This document shows, piece by piece, positions 18,739 through 27,816 of a stretch of 64,000 bases of DNA. The translations under genes were made by a program, and so were the position numbers. The notes beneath the pieces are model-generated. The model did no database searches and was not told the DNA's origin. It saw only the letters and a list, made by a program, of their open reading frames with translations. How positions within the stretch are numbered: position 1 is the first letter of the stretch; every line of letters begins with the position of its first letter. This DNA comes from Pseudolabrys sp. (GTDB lineage Bacteria > Pseudomonadota > Alphaproteobacteria > Rhizobiales > Xanthobacteraceae), in the NCBI GenBank assembly GCA_019689975.1, contig JADGGK010000006.1:1-64000 (forward strand). The letters are read 5' to 3'.

Positions 18739-21660
18739 TCAGCGCGCGATCTCAAAACGCTCGCCGGCAAGCAACGCGCGCGCCTCCTCCGGCGACATGG
18801 GCTCACCGAATGCAAAGCCCTGAGCGTATTCGCAACCGAGTTGATACAATTCCACCGCATCGGAATCGGTTTCGGCGCCTTCCGCCACCACCTCCATGCC
18901 CAGATCGTGGGCGAGCGCAATGATCGATCGTAGAATGACCGGCCGCTTGCCGGTCGCGGTTGTGCGTACGAAGGACTGGTCGATCTTGATGGTATCGAAG
19001 GGAAAACGCTGCAGGTAAGCGAGCGAGGAATGGCCAGTGCCGAAATCATCGAGCGATAATCCCGCGCCAAGCTCCTTGATACGCGCAAGGATTTGCGCCG
19101 AATGTTCGGGGTTTTCCATCACCAGAGATTCGGTAATTTCGAGCTTGAAGGTCCCGCGCAACAGCGTCGTGCGCGCCATGATGCTGCGCAAGTCCTGTAT
19201 AAGATCGTGTCGCAGCAGTTGTCGTGAGGAAACGTTCACGCTGGCGAAAATCGGGTCGCGACCGCGGTTGGCCGCTTGCCAAGTGGCGAGCTGGCGCGCC
19301 GTGCGCTCCAGCACGAGAAGACCGAGATCGACGATCAGGCCGATCTCTTCGGCTATGGAAATGAATTCCGCAGGTGACAGGCGGCCTAGCCTGGGATGGT
19401 CCCAACGCGCAAGCGCTTCGAAGCCGGCGACAGCTCGATCCTCCAACCGCACGATCGGCTGATAAATCACCTTGATCTCCTGCCGTTCGATCGCTCGGCG
19501 CAATTCCGATTCGAGCATCAAACGGTCCGTCTTACGCGCGCGCATGGAAGGCTTGAAGATCTCAATGCGGTCGCCGCCGACGCGCTTGGCGTGGTACATG
19601 GCGAGCTCGGCGTTCTTGAGAATCTCATCCGCGCGGTGAGACTCATTGTCGGCCAGCGCAAGGCCGATCGATGCGGTGAGAAAGATTTCGCGGTTGTTGA
19701 ACGCGATTGGCGCGCGCAACGTGCGCCGTAACGATTCCGCAAATGCCACGATGCGGGCCGGCTCCTTTTCGGAAATCAGTATCAAGGCAAACTGATCCCC
19801 TGCCAACCGCGCCAAGGTATCTTGTGGTTTAAGTAGGCGCGAGAGTCTACGTGCGGCCGCAAGCAGGATCGAGTCGCCGACAGCGATTCCAACCGAATCA
19901 TTCACCTGCTTGAAACGATCAATATCTATTACCAGCACCGAAGGCTTGAGTTGAGGGTCGGAGCGGGCGAAAGCGAATGCGGCCTCCATCCGATCGAGAA
20001 ACAATTGGCGATTCGGGAGACCGGTAAGATTATCGTGAACCGCATCAAACAAGAGGCGCTCTTCGGCATGCTTCATTTCGGTCACGTCGGTGAGAGTGCC
20101 AACGACACGTACCACCTCGCCGTCGGATCCGACCACCGGACGCGCCTTGAGCGCGAACCAAAGATATTGGCCGTCGCCGGCTCGCAAGCGGAAATGCTGC
20201 GCAAGCCGTCCGCGGCGCTGCTCCACAATGCCGTCGAGCGCGGCGCGGAAGCGATCGCGGTCGAGAGGGTGTAATATGTCCAGCCATCCGGCGGCTGGCC
20301 CTTCGAGCGTTCCGCGCCTGACATTGAGCAGGTGTTCGGTTTCAGGGCTGGTGTAGACTTTGTCGGCCGACACATCCCAATCCCAGATCATGTCGCCGGC
20401 GCCCGTCAGGGCGAGCGCCCGCCGCTCGACGTCGGAGACGATGCCGTGCGTTATGCCGCCGGCAAAAGCATGCTGCATAACGGTAAATCCGATCAGCATC
20501 ACGATCAGTACGAGGCCGCCAAGGAGCGCGGGGGCGATGATGTCGTTGGTGACCGCGCCGGTAACGGCAAGGCCGGTCGCGAAGGTCCAGACGACCAACA
20601 GGAGCCACGTGGGAATGAGCAATACCGCGCGATCGAATCCGTGCGTCGACAGATAGATCACCACCGCGAAACCGACGATCGCGATTCCCGCAAATGAGAT
20701 GCGCGCGATGCCGGAGGCGATCGCCGGCTCGAACAAAGCCACGCCAATGAGCGCTCCCAGCGCGGTCAGCCATGCGGCGGTGACATGCGCGTAACGGACG
20801 TGCCACCGCGAGAGGTTCAGATAGGCAAACAGGAAGACGAGCAGGGTCGCGGCAAGAATGGCCTCGCCGCACGCGCGCCAGACGCGCTCCGCGGCGGGCG
20901 AAATGTCGAAAACCTTGCCCCAGAACCCGAAATCGATCCCGATATAAACCAGTACGGCCCAGCCGAGCGCGGCCGCGGCGGGAAACATCATGGAGCCTTT
21001 GACGACGAACAGGATGGTCAGGAACAATGCCAGCAGGCCGGCGATTCCGATGACAATGCCGTAATAAAGCGTAAACGAGTTGATCTTGTCCTTGTAGGCG
21101 TCGGGATCCCACAAATATAGCTGGGGGAGTTTGTCCGTGCGCAATTCCGCGACGAAGGTGATGACCGAGCCCGGATCAAGCGTGACGCGGAAGATGTCCG
21201 ACGTGTTGTTTGCCTCCCGCACCGGCCGGTCACCCGACGACGGCGTTATGGTGACGATCCGCGAAAGTCCGAGATCGGGCCAGAATAAGCCCGAACCAAC
21301 CATGCGATAATGCGGAGCGACGATCAGACGATCGATCTGCTGATCACTGGTGTTGGTGAGGGCGAACACGGCCCAATGGGTGCCGCCGTCGCGCGCGTGC
21401 ACTTCAATGCGGTGCACGATGCCGTCGGGACCTGGTGCCGTCGATACCTGGATGCGGTCGGTGGAAGTCGTCTGCAGTTCGGTTGCATTGGTAAGATCGA
21501 TTGCCTTGACGTCGAGACGGATGTTGACCGCTTCGACGGCGCGCGCGGCCGGCCCCGCCGAGACAACGAAGGCGAGCGCAAGCGCAGCAATCGCCGCACA
21601 GCGTTGCACCAGCAATCCAAATCCCCCGTCTTGTAACGCGCCACCGCGACCGAATAGCAC
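18739..21660 (-). CDS. 7TM sensor - PAS - GGDEF (degenerate) - EAL protein, predicted c-di-GMP phosphodiesterase
   Basis: 7TMR-DISM-like N-terminus; AGDQF in place of GGDEF; intact FEALARW, LEITES, DDFGTGHSSL, IKIDQSFV. Confidence 0.92.
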   Translation of the reverse strand: MLFGRGGALQDGGFGLLVQRCAAIAALALAFVVSAGPAARAVEAVNIRLDVKAIDLTNATELQTTSTDRIQVSTAPGPDGIVHRIEVHARDGGTHWAVFALTNTSDQQIDRLIVAPHYRMVGSGLFWPDLGLSRIVTITPSSGDRPVREANNTSDIFRVTLDPGSVITFVAELRTDKLPQLYLWDPDAYKDKINSFTLYYGIVIGIAGLLALFLTILFVVKGSMMFPAAAALGWAVLVYIGIDFGFWGKVFDISPAAERVWRACGEAILAATLLVFLFAYLNLSRWHVRYAHVTAAWLTALGALIGVALFEPAIASGIARISFAGIAIVGFAVVIYLSTHGFDRAVLLIPTWLLLVVWTFATGLAVTGAVTNDIIAPALLGGLVLIVMLIGFTVMQHAFAGGITHGIVSDVERRALALTGAGDMIWDWDVSADKVYTSPETEHLLNVRRGTLEGPAAGWLDILHPLDRDRFRAALDGIVEQRRGRLAQHFRLRAGDGQYLWFALKARPVVGSDGEVVRVVGTLTDVTEMKHAEERLLFDAVHDNLTGLPNRQLFLDRMEAAFAFARSDPQLKPSVLVIDIDRFKQVNDSVGIAVGDSILLAAARRLSRLLKPQDTLARLAGDQFALILISEKEPARIVAFAESLRRTLRAPIAFNNREIFLTASIGLALADNESHRADEILKNAELAMYHAKRVGGDRIEIFKPSMRARKTDRLMLESELRRAIERQEIKVIYQPIVRLEDRAVAGFEALARWDHPRLGRLSPAEFISIAEEIGLIVDLGLLVLERTARQLATWQAANRGRDPIFASVNVSSRQLLRHDLIQDLRSIMARTTLLRGTFKLEITESLVMENPEHSAQILARIKELGAGLSLDDFGTGHSSLAYLQRFPFDTIKIDQSFVRTTATGKRPVILRSIIALAHDLGMEVVAEGAETDSDAVELYQLGCEYAQGFAFGEPMSPEEARALLAGERFEIAR

Positions 21661-21775
21661 TCCGCGCGTTTTTTGTTAGTGGTGTTCTCGGCCGACATTA
21701 CGCCGATTTCGCGGCTTCCGGCATGCTGTCCGAGACCGCAAAGCTTCGGCAAGTGCGATAATTTTATTCATCGAA

Positions 21776-22771
21776 TCAAACAGTTAGCACGATCTTGCCG
21801 ATGTGGCTGCTGGTCTCCATCAGCTGATGAGCGTCGGCCGCCTCCCTGAGGGCAAAGGTTTTGTAGATCACCGGCTTCACCTTTCCCGCAGCGATCAGCG
21901 GGAGCACGTTCTGTTCGATGGCGCGCGCGATTGCCGCCTTGTCCGTTATCGATCGCGAGCGCAGCGTCGAGCCCGTGTGATGGAGCCGTTTGAGCATGAT
22001 ACGGCGGAAATCAACCGTCGCTTTGGAGCTCCCGAGAAAGGCGATTTGCACAATACGTCCTTCGACTGCCGCGGCTTCGTAGTTGCGCGCAATGTAGTCA
22101 CCGCCCACCATGTCGAGGATCACGTCGGCGCCCTTGTCGGCGGTCGCCGTCTTGACGGCCGCCACGAAGTCCTCGGTTTTGTAGTTGATGGCGATATCGG
22201 CACCGAGCCTGCGGCAGGCTTCACACTTTTCGTCCGATCCTGCGGTGACGACGACGCGAGCGCCAAACGCCTTGCCGAGCTGGATCGCCGTCGTGCCGAT
22301 CCCCGACGAGCCCCCATGGACAAGCAGAGTTTCGCCGCGCTTCAGGCCACCGCGTTCGAACACGTTGTGCCAGACGGTGAAGAAGGTTTCCGGTATCGCC
22401 GCGGCTTCGGTCATCGACAGGCCGGAGGTCGGCAGCGCGTGGTCCGCATGTGCGACGCAATATTCGGCATAGCCTCCGCCGGCGACCAGAGCCATGACGC
22501 GATCACCTGTCTTCCATCGTGTCACGCTGTTGCCGCACGCGACGACCTCACCTGCGACCTCGAGGCCGGGAATGTCCGATGCTCCGGGCGGGGGCGGATA
22601 GAGGCCTTGGCGCTGCATCACGTCGGGCCGATTGACACCCGCGGCCGCGACCTTGATCAAGATTTCGCCCGGCCCGGGTGCAGGAATAGGGCGTCGCTCC
22701 GGCTGCAACATGGCGGGACCGCCGGGCGCCTTGATTCCGATCGCGGTCATGTCGGACGGGAGGCGAGTCAT
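21776..22771 (-). CDS. NAD(P)H quinone oxidoreductase, PIG3 family (zinc-type alcohol dehydrogenase-like)
   Basis: MTRLPSDMTAIGIKAPGGP start at 22771; GVNRPDVMQRQGLYPPPPGASDIPGLEVAGEV; LLVHGGSSGIGTTAIQL. Confidence 0.93.
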   Translation of the reverse strand: MTRLPSDMTAIGIKAPGGPAMLQPERRPIPAPGPGEILIKVAAAGVNRPDVMQRQGLYPPPPGASDIPGLEVAGEVVACGNSVTRWKTGDRVMALVAGGGYAEYCVAHADHALPTSGLSMTEAAAIPETFFTVWHNVFERGGLKRGETLLVHGGSSGIGTTAIQLGKAFGARVVVTAGSDEKCEACRRLGADIAINYKTEDFVAAVKTATADKGADVILDMVGGDYIARNYEAAAVEGRIVQIAFLGSSKATVDFRRIMLKRLHHTGSTLRSRSITDKAAIARAIEQNVLPLIAAGKVKPVIYKTFALREAADAHQLMETSSHIGKIVLTV

Positions 22772-22877
22772 CAGTTCCTCCGCATGGCAAATGAGGCTAA
22801 TAGACGGTGGCGTCTGTTTAGGCGGGCGTCGGCGGCGTGACAACCCAGGGCAACCGACGGCGCCGGGAGGAAGGACG

Positions 22878-23078
22878 ATGCCGGCATTCGACGATGAGGA
22901 CACGCCTAAGAAAAAAGTCGTTCACGAGATCGGGCAGGACCTTACTCTGCTGTCGATCGATGAACTGACCGCCCGCATCGAGCTGCTGCGCGCGGAGATC
23001 AGTCGCCTGGAAGCCGATATCGCCAGCAAGCGCGCCTCGCGCGCGACGGCCGACCAGCTGTTCCGGCGGTCGCGGTGA
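22878..23078 (+). CDS. DUF1192 family protein
   Basis: MPAFDDEDTPKKKVVHEIGQDLTLLSIDELTARIELLRAEISRLEADIASKRASRATADQLFRR. Confidence 0.88.
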   Translation: MPAFDDEDTPKKKVVHEIGQDLTLLSIDELTARIELLRAEISRLEADIASKRASRATADQLFRRSR

Positions 23079-23131
23079 TCGACGATGCCGACATCGAAGG
23101 GAAGCAAAAATTTTTTATTTGCAGTCTTTTT

Positions 23132-23146
23132 TTAAGACCTCGTTAA
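23132..23146 (+). promoter_or_regulatory. CtrA-like full box TTAA-N7-TTAA
   Basis: Direct match TTAA GACCTCG TTAA in an AT-rich intergenic segment, about 25-39 bp upstream of the putative sRNA start. Confidence 0.5.
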
Positions 23147-23170
23147 GCTTTCCGGGTCATTACTGTTATT

Positions 23171-23265
23171 GTCCATCTTCATGGACAGCGAGTGGCTCCT
23201 GTCCACTCTGTTTGACGCCTCCCTGTTATCACCTTCGAGCCGCCGGCAACGGCGGCTCTCTTTTT
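23171..23265 (+). ncRNA. Putative trans-acting small RNA with terminator; possible relative of the suhB/MmgR-type alphaproteobacterial sRNAs
   Basis: Hairpins GTCCAT-CTTC-ATGGAC (23171-23186) and GAGTGG-CTCCTGT-CCACTC (23190-23208), single-stranded TTTGACGCCTCCCTGTTATCACC, then terminator GAGCCGCC-GGCAAC-GGCGGCTC-TCTTTTT. Family assignment is from memory only. Confidence 0.6.
23237..23265 (+). terminator. Rho-independent terminator
   Basis: Perfect 8-bp stem GAGCCGCC/GGCGGCTC, loop GGCAAC, tail TCTTTTT. Confidence 0.88.
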
Positions 23266-23434
23266 GTCCCGTTTTGGGGCAGTCGGCGCCCGCCGGCGAC
23301 GGCATTAAGCTTGATCAATAATTAATTGGCACGCCGAGGCGCGGCCCGTCTGGACACGACGGCCGGCAGCGGTAATGCTGAGGCGACGCCACAATATGGT
23401 TAAGCGTAGGTGTCGCAGCGTTAGGCGTAGCGCG

Positions 23435-23959
23435 ATGTCGGACCAGTTCCGCGACCAGGCCGAGCCAGTCTCATTCGGCGAAAAGCTCGCCAATTCGCAG
23501 GCCTTCGCCGACCTTTTTCGCGAAGGCATGGCACTGGTCGAGGAAACCGCCACCTATCTGGACGGCATCGGTCGACAGGAATGCAAGAAACTCGCGCGTG
23601 CGGCCGCACTTGCCTACGCGACCGAAAGCATGCGGCTGACCACACGCTTGATGCAGCTTGCGTCGTGGCTGCTTCTGCATCGGGCGGTGAAAGAAGGGGA
23701 AATGACGCTTGCTCAGGCGAGCAAGGAAAAAGTCAAGGTCAAGTTATCCTCGCCCGACCTGCATGATAGCCATAACATCGGGCTGTTACCGCCGACATTG
23801 CGCTCTTTGATCGAGCGCTCGCAGACCCTGCAACTAAGGATATGCAGGCTCGATGCCACGATTCACAACACGCGCCTCGTGGCCACGCCTGCGCCCAATC
23901 CCGTCGCGCGCCAGCTTGGATTGTTGAAGGCCGCATTCGACGTCGAAAGCGGCGTCTAA
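23435..23959 (+). CDS. rcdA: DUF1465 family protein, RcdA-like CtrA-proteolysis adaptor
   Basis: Start at ATG 23435. SFGEKLANSQAFADLFREGMALVEETATYLDGIGRQECKKL...YATESMRLTTRLMQLASWLLLHRAVKEGE. Confidence 0.87.
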   Translation: MSDQFRDQAEPVSFGEKLANSQAFADLFREGMALVEETATYLDGIGRQECKKLARAAALAYATESMRLTTRLMQLASWLLLHRAVKEGEMTLAQASKEKVKVKLSSPDLHDSHNIGLLPPTLRSLIERSQTLQLRICRLDATIHNTRLVATPAPNPVARQLGLLKAAFDVESGV

Positions 23960-24043
23960 CGCATTGTGGAAACCGGCGACGGAAGTCGCTTGCCGTCATC
24001 GCGCAGCGGGCGATCGCCGAGACGGTCAACCGGTACCCGCGGA

Positions 24044-24286
24044 CTATTTCCTTTTCGTGCCCGCTTTGTCGAGGAAACCGGAAAACTTCTTTTGGAAACG
24101 CGAGACGCGGCCGCCGCGATCGACGATCTGCTGCTGTCCCCCAGTCCAGGCCGGATGGGATTTCGGGTCGATATCGAGATGCATGACATCGCCCTCCTTG
24201 CCCCAGGTCGAACGGGTGATGAACTCGGTGCCGTCGGTCATCACGACCTTGATAACGTGATAGTCGGGGTGAATGTCGGGCTTCAT
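24044..24286 (-). CDS. rpmE: 50S ribosomal protein L31
   Basis: [68 protein letters not shown]. Confidence 0.98.
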   Translation of the reverse strand: MKPDIHPDYHVIKVVMTDGTEFITRSTWGKEGDVMHLDIDPKSHPAWTGGQQQIVDRGGRVSRFQKKFSGFLDKAGTKRK

Positions 24287-24413
24287 GAGCCTTGAAACCT
24301 CAAGCTTGATGCGCTGCGACCAATGCGCGCGCGAATTGCATTGGAACTGGCGGCTCTATACAGGAGGCGGTGAGAAGCGGCAAGGCGGTGCAGCGGGATT
24401 GGGACGAACGGCG

Positions 24414-25775
24414 ATGACGAAGCAGGAGTTCCGGGCGGCCGTTTCGCTTTCCGCCGTTTTTTCCGTGAGGCTGCTCGGCTTATTCATGATCTATCCCGTG
24501 TTTGTCTCCTATGCCAGCGGCCTTTCCGGCGCGACCGCCTACCTCGTCGGCGAAGCGCTGGGCATTTACGGACTGACCCAAGGGCTGCTGCAGATCCCGT
24601 TCGGGCTCATGTCCGACCGGTTCGGGCGCAAACGCCTGATCGTGATCGGCCTGGCCCTGTTCGGTTGCGGCAGCGCGATTGCTGCGCTGTCCGGCTCGAT
24701 CGCGGGCGTCATCATCGGCCGCGCGTTGCAAGGGGCGGGAGCGATCGGCTCGGTTGTGCTGGCGCTGGTCGCGGATTTGACGGCCGAGGATAGTCGCACG
24801 GCGGCGATGGCCATGGTGGGCCTCAGCATCGGGGCGTCGTTCATGATCGCGCTCGTCGCGGGGCCGATTGTCGCGCACATCGTCGGTGTCGCGGGCGTCT
24901 TCTGGCTCATGGTCGCGCTGGCCGCTGCGGGGATCGCGATCACGCAATTCGCGGTTCCGAATCCGCACCGCCTCGTTCTACATCGCGATGCCGAAACCGT
25001 GCCCGGTTTGGTCGGCGCCGTGCTGCGGAATGCGGAATTGCTGCGACTTGATCTGGGGATCTTCTGCCTCCATGCCATGCTGACGGCGGGGTTCCTGGTC
25101 GTGCCGAAGCTGTTGCGCGACACGCTGGGTGTAGCCAGTCGCGACGACTGGGTCGTCTATTTGCCGGTCCTTTTGGTATCGGTGGCGGCGATGGTGCCGG
25201 GCCTCGTGGTCGCGGAAAAGTATCGGCGGATGAAGGAGGTGTTCGTTGCTGCGGTAGCCATGCTGGCGGCAAGCCAGGTCATGCTCTACTTCGCCGCGCA
25301 TCATGCCGCGGTATTGCTCGCGGCGCTTATCTTGTTCTTTACCGCCTTCAACGTGATGGAAGCGAGCCTGCCCTCGCTGATCACGAAAGTGGCGCCGGCC
25401 GACGCCAAGGGCACCGCCATGGGCGTCTATTCGAGCTTGCAGTTCCTGGGAATTTTCGCCGGCGGGGCAGCGGGAGGTTGGGCCAACCAGATTGCGGGCG
25501 GCGGCGGCGTGTTCGCATTCACGACGGCGCTCGCGTTCGTCTGGCTCGTTGTCGCCGTCACCATGGCGCGGCCGAGCTTGCTTACCACCCGACTCCTTCG
25601 CGTCGCCGAGGGACAGGCGCTCGAGCCCGAACGTCTGGCCAGTCGTCTGCTTGAAGTTCCCGGCGTGGCGGAAGCGGTCGTGGATGGCGACGAGAAAATT
25701 GCGTATCTGAAAGTGGATTCGAGACGTTTTGATGCCGCAGCAGCCGAACGTCTGGTGCGCGACTCAAGAGGCTGA
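24414..25775 (+). CDS. MFS transporter with C-terminal soluble domain (YajR-like)
   Basis: Start at ATG 24414. LLQIPFGLMSDRFGRKRLIVIGL; C-terminal LLEVPGVAEAVVDGDEKIAYLKVDSRRFD resembles the YAM domain. Confidence 0.88.
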   Translation: MTKQEFRAAVSLSAVFSVRLLGLFMIYPVFVSYASGLSGATAYLVGEALGIYGLTQGLLQIPFGLMSDRFGRKRLIVIGLALFGCGSAIAALSGSIAGVIIGRALQGAGAIGSVVLALVADLTAEDSRTAAMAMVGLSIGASFMIALVAGPIVAHIVGVAGVFWLMVALAAAGIAITQFAVPNPHRLVLHRDAETVPGLVGAVLRNAELLRLDLGIFCLHAMLTAGFLVVPKLLRDTLGVASRDDWVVYLPVLLVSVAAMVPGLVVAEKYRRMKEVFVAAVAMLAASQVMLYFAAHHAAVLLAALILFFTAFNVMEASLPSLITKVAPADAKGTAMGVYSSLQFLGIFAGGAAGGWANQIAGGGGVFAFTTALAFVWLVVAVTMARPSLLTTRLLRVAEGQALEPERLASRLLEVPGVAEAVVDGDEKIAYLKVDSRRFDAAAAERLVRDSRG

Positions 25776-26026
25776 CGCGAGAAGGCGTTGCCTGGCCTCC
25801 CGCATGCGCATCGTGCATTCACGCGGCATGGATGTCGATGCGGACGAGAGGCTTGAGCGGAGTTTGGTCGAATTGACCCGTCATGGCGAGCCCGACATGG
25901 GTCGGTCATTGTGAGCCGGGGCATCGCGAGCTCGGGCAATGCGGTGGCGAATGAAACCAGAATTGATAACCGGCCTCGGATTGCTTCGTCGCTCTTTGCG
26001 GGGCTCCTTGCTTTGACGTTCGCCAT

Positions 26027-26500
26027 TCAGTCCGATCGGGGCCTATTCCCGATGCGCCATGCCATGCGATTGACCGGCCTGCCCGAGATCGGATTGGCGG
26101 CTTCTCCGACATAGACGAAGCCGTGTTTCTCATAGAAGCGAATGGCGCGGGCATTCTCCTTGTTGACGAGGAGTTCCAACCCGCCCGGCGACAGCCGTTT
26201 GGCTTCGCCGAGCAACGCGCCCGCGACTCCGGTGCCCCAGTACTCGGGTGCAACCACGATTTGATCCAGATATCCGGACTTCGGATCCACGGTGACGAAG
26301 CCTACCAGCATCCCGCTCAGTTCGGCCACCACGATGACCGATGTGGGCACGAGCTCCTGTCGCCAGCGCTCGCGCCACCACGATACCCGCGCGTCGAAGT
26401 CAATGTGAGGGAAATGGTGTGTCCAGGTCCGACGCCACAGCTCGATCGCCGCGTTTTCGTCGGCGCTTACATAGCGCCGCAAGGCGATCGCAGGGCTCAT
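26027..26500 (-). CDS. GNAT family N-acetyltransferase
   Basis: YLDQIVVAPEYWGTGVAGALLGEAKRLSPGGLELLVNKENARAIRFYEKHGF. Start 26500 preferred over 26560. Confidence 0.9.
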   Translation of the reverse strand: MSPAIALRRYVSADENAAIELWRRTWTHHFPHIDFDARVSWWRERWRQELVPTSVIVVAELSGMLVGFVTVDPKSGYLDQIVVAPEYWGTGVAGALLGEAKRLSPGGLELLVNKENARAIRFYEKHGFVYVGEAANPISGRPVNRMAWRIGNRPRSD

Positions 26501-26781
26501 CTCAGGTGTGACGACATAGACGGTCAAGGACGGCAGCGATGCCGCCACGCGTGCAAGCAAATGCTCGCCGAGCGAGGGCCCGTTGCCGCGCGCGACCCGT
26601 CACACCGTGGTGCGGCGAGGCAGTCCGGGGCGGTCCCTGACGGAAGCTCCGAGGCAACCCGCGCATGGCGGCGAAGCGACGCCACTCTTCGATCTTGTCG
26701 GCAACCGAATGGAGCCAAGCGCGTTCGTGCCCGCGCCAGCTTGCCTCATCGAGATCAACAACCATGCCTCCTGCGCCCGTT

Positions 26782-27810
26782 CTACCGTTCGGTGAGCTTC
26801 AGCTCGATGCGGCGGTTGCGACGATAGGCCTCTTCCGTGGTCCCGGTATCGATCGGCTGAAATTCGCCGAAGCCGGCGGCCACCAGCCGCTTGGGCGACA
26901 CGCCCTTGCCGATCAGGTACTGCACCACCGAAATGGCGCGAGCGGCTGACAGTTCCCAGTTCGATTTGAACGGGCCGCCGGTGATCGGACGCGCGTCGGT
27001 GTGGCCGTCGACGCGCAGCACCCACCCGATGTCAGGAGGGATCTGCTTTTCCAGCCCGAGCAAGGCATCCGCAACCTTATCGAGTTCGGCGCGACCTTCA
27101 GGCTTGATGTCCGCCTTATTGGTGTCGAAAAACACCTCCGATTCCAGGACGAAGCGATCACCGACGATGCGCACATCCGGTCGATTACCCAGGATTTCGC
27201 GCAGCTTGCCGAAAAAATCGGACCGGTAGCGCGATAGTTCCCTCACTCGTTCGGCGAGCGCGAGATTTAACCGCTGCCCCAGCTCGGTGATCCTGGTCGC
27301 CGATTCCTGATTTTTCTTCTCCGAGGCATCGAGCGCCTGTTCGAGCGCGGTCAACTGCCGTCGGAGAGCGGCAATCTGCTGGTTGAGCACTTCGACCTGC
27401 GCGAGCGCATTGGCTGAAATCTTCTTTTCACCCGCGAGTTCGCTGCTGAGCGCGGCGATCTTGTCCTGCGCCGCGACCTGGTCGGCGCCCGCGCTCTCGG
27501 CACGCGCCTTATATTGGTCGCGCTCGCTCTCGGTTGCGGCGAGAGTTGCGCGCAGCCGTGCGAGTTGATCCTCCGCATCTGCCTTGTTGGTCTTCTCCAG
27601 AGACAGCATGTTGGTGAGTTGCGCGATCTGCGCCTTCAACCGCTCGAGCGCGGTGTCCTTACCGGCTACCTCCTGCTGCAGATAATACTGAACCACCACG
27701 AACACCGTGAGCAGGAAGATTATGCCGAGAATGAGCGTTGACAGGGCGTCGACAAAACCCGGCCAGTAGTTCATGCCGCTTTCGCCGCGGCGTGCGCGTC
27801 CAAGGGCCAT
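26782..27810 (-). CDS. MotB/OmpA-like peptidoglycan-binding protein with single TM and coiled coil
   Basis: NYWPGFVDALSTLILGIIFLLTVFVVVQYYL TM with Asp; long coiled coil; OmpA domain VDGHTDARPI...NWELSAARAISVVQYLIGKGV. Confidence 0.92.
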   Translation of the reverse strand: MALGRARRGESGMNYWPGFVDALSTLILGIIFLLTVFVVVQYYLQQEVAGKDTALERLKAQIAQLTNMLSLEKTNKADAEDQLARLRATLAATESERDQYKARAESAGADQVAAQDKIAALSSELAGEKKISANALAQVEVLNQQIAALRRQLTALEQALDASEKKNQESATRITELGQRLNLALAERVRELSRYRSDFFGKLREILGNRPDVRIVGDRFVLESEVFFDTNKADIKPEGRAELDKVADALLGLEKQIPPDIGWVLRVDGHTDARPITGGPFKSNWELSAARAISVVQYLIGKGVSPKRLVAAGFGEFQPIDTGTTEEAYRRNRRIELKLTER

Positions 27811-27816
27811 GACGAG

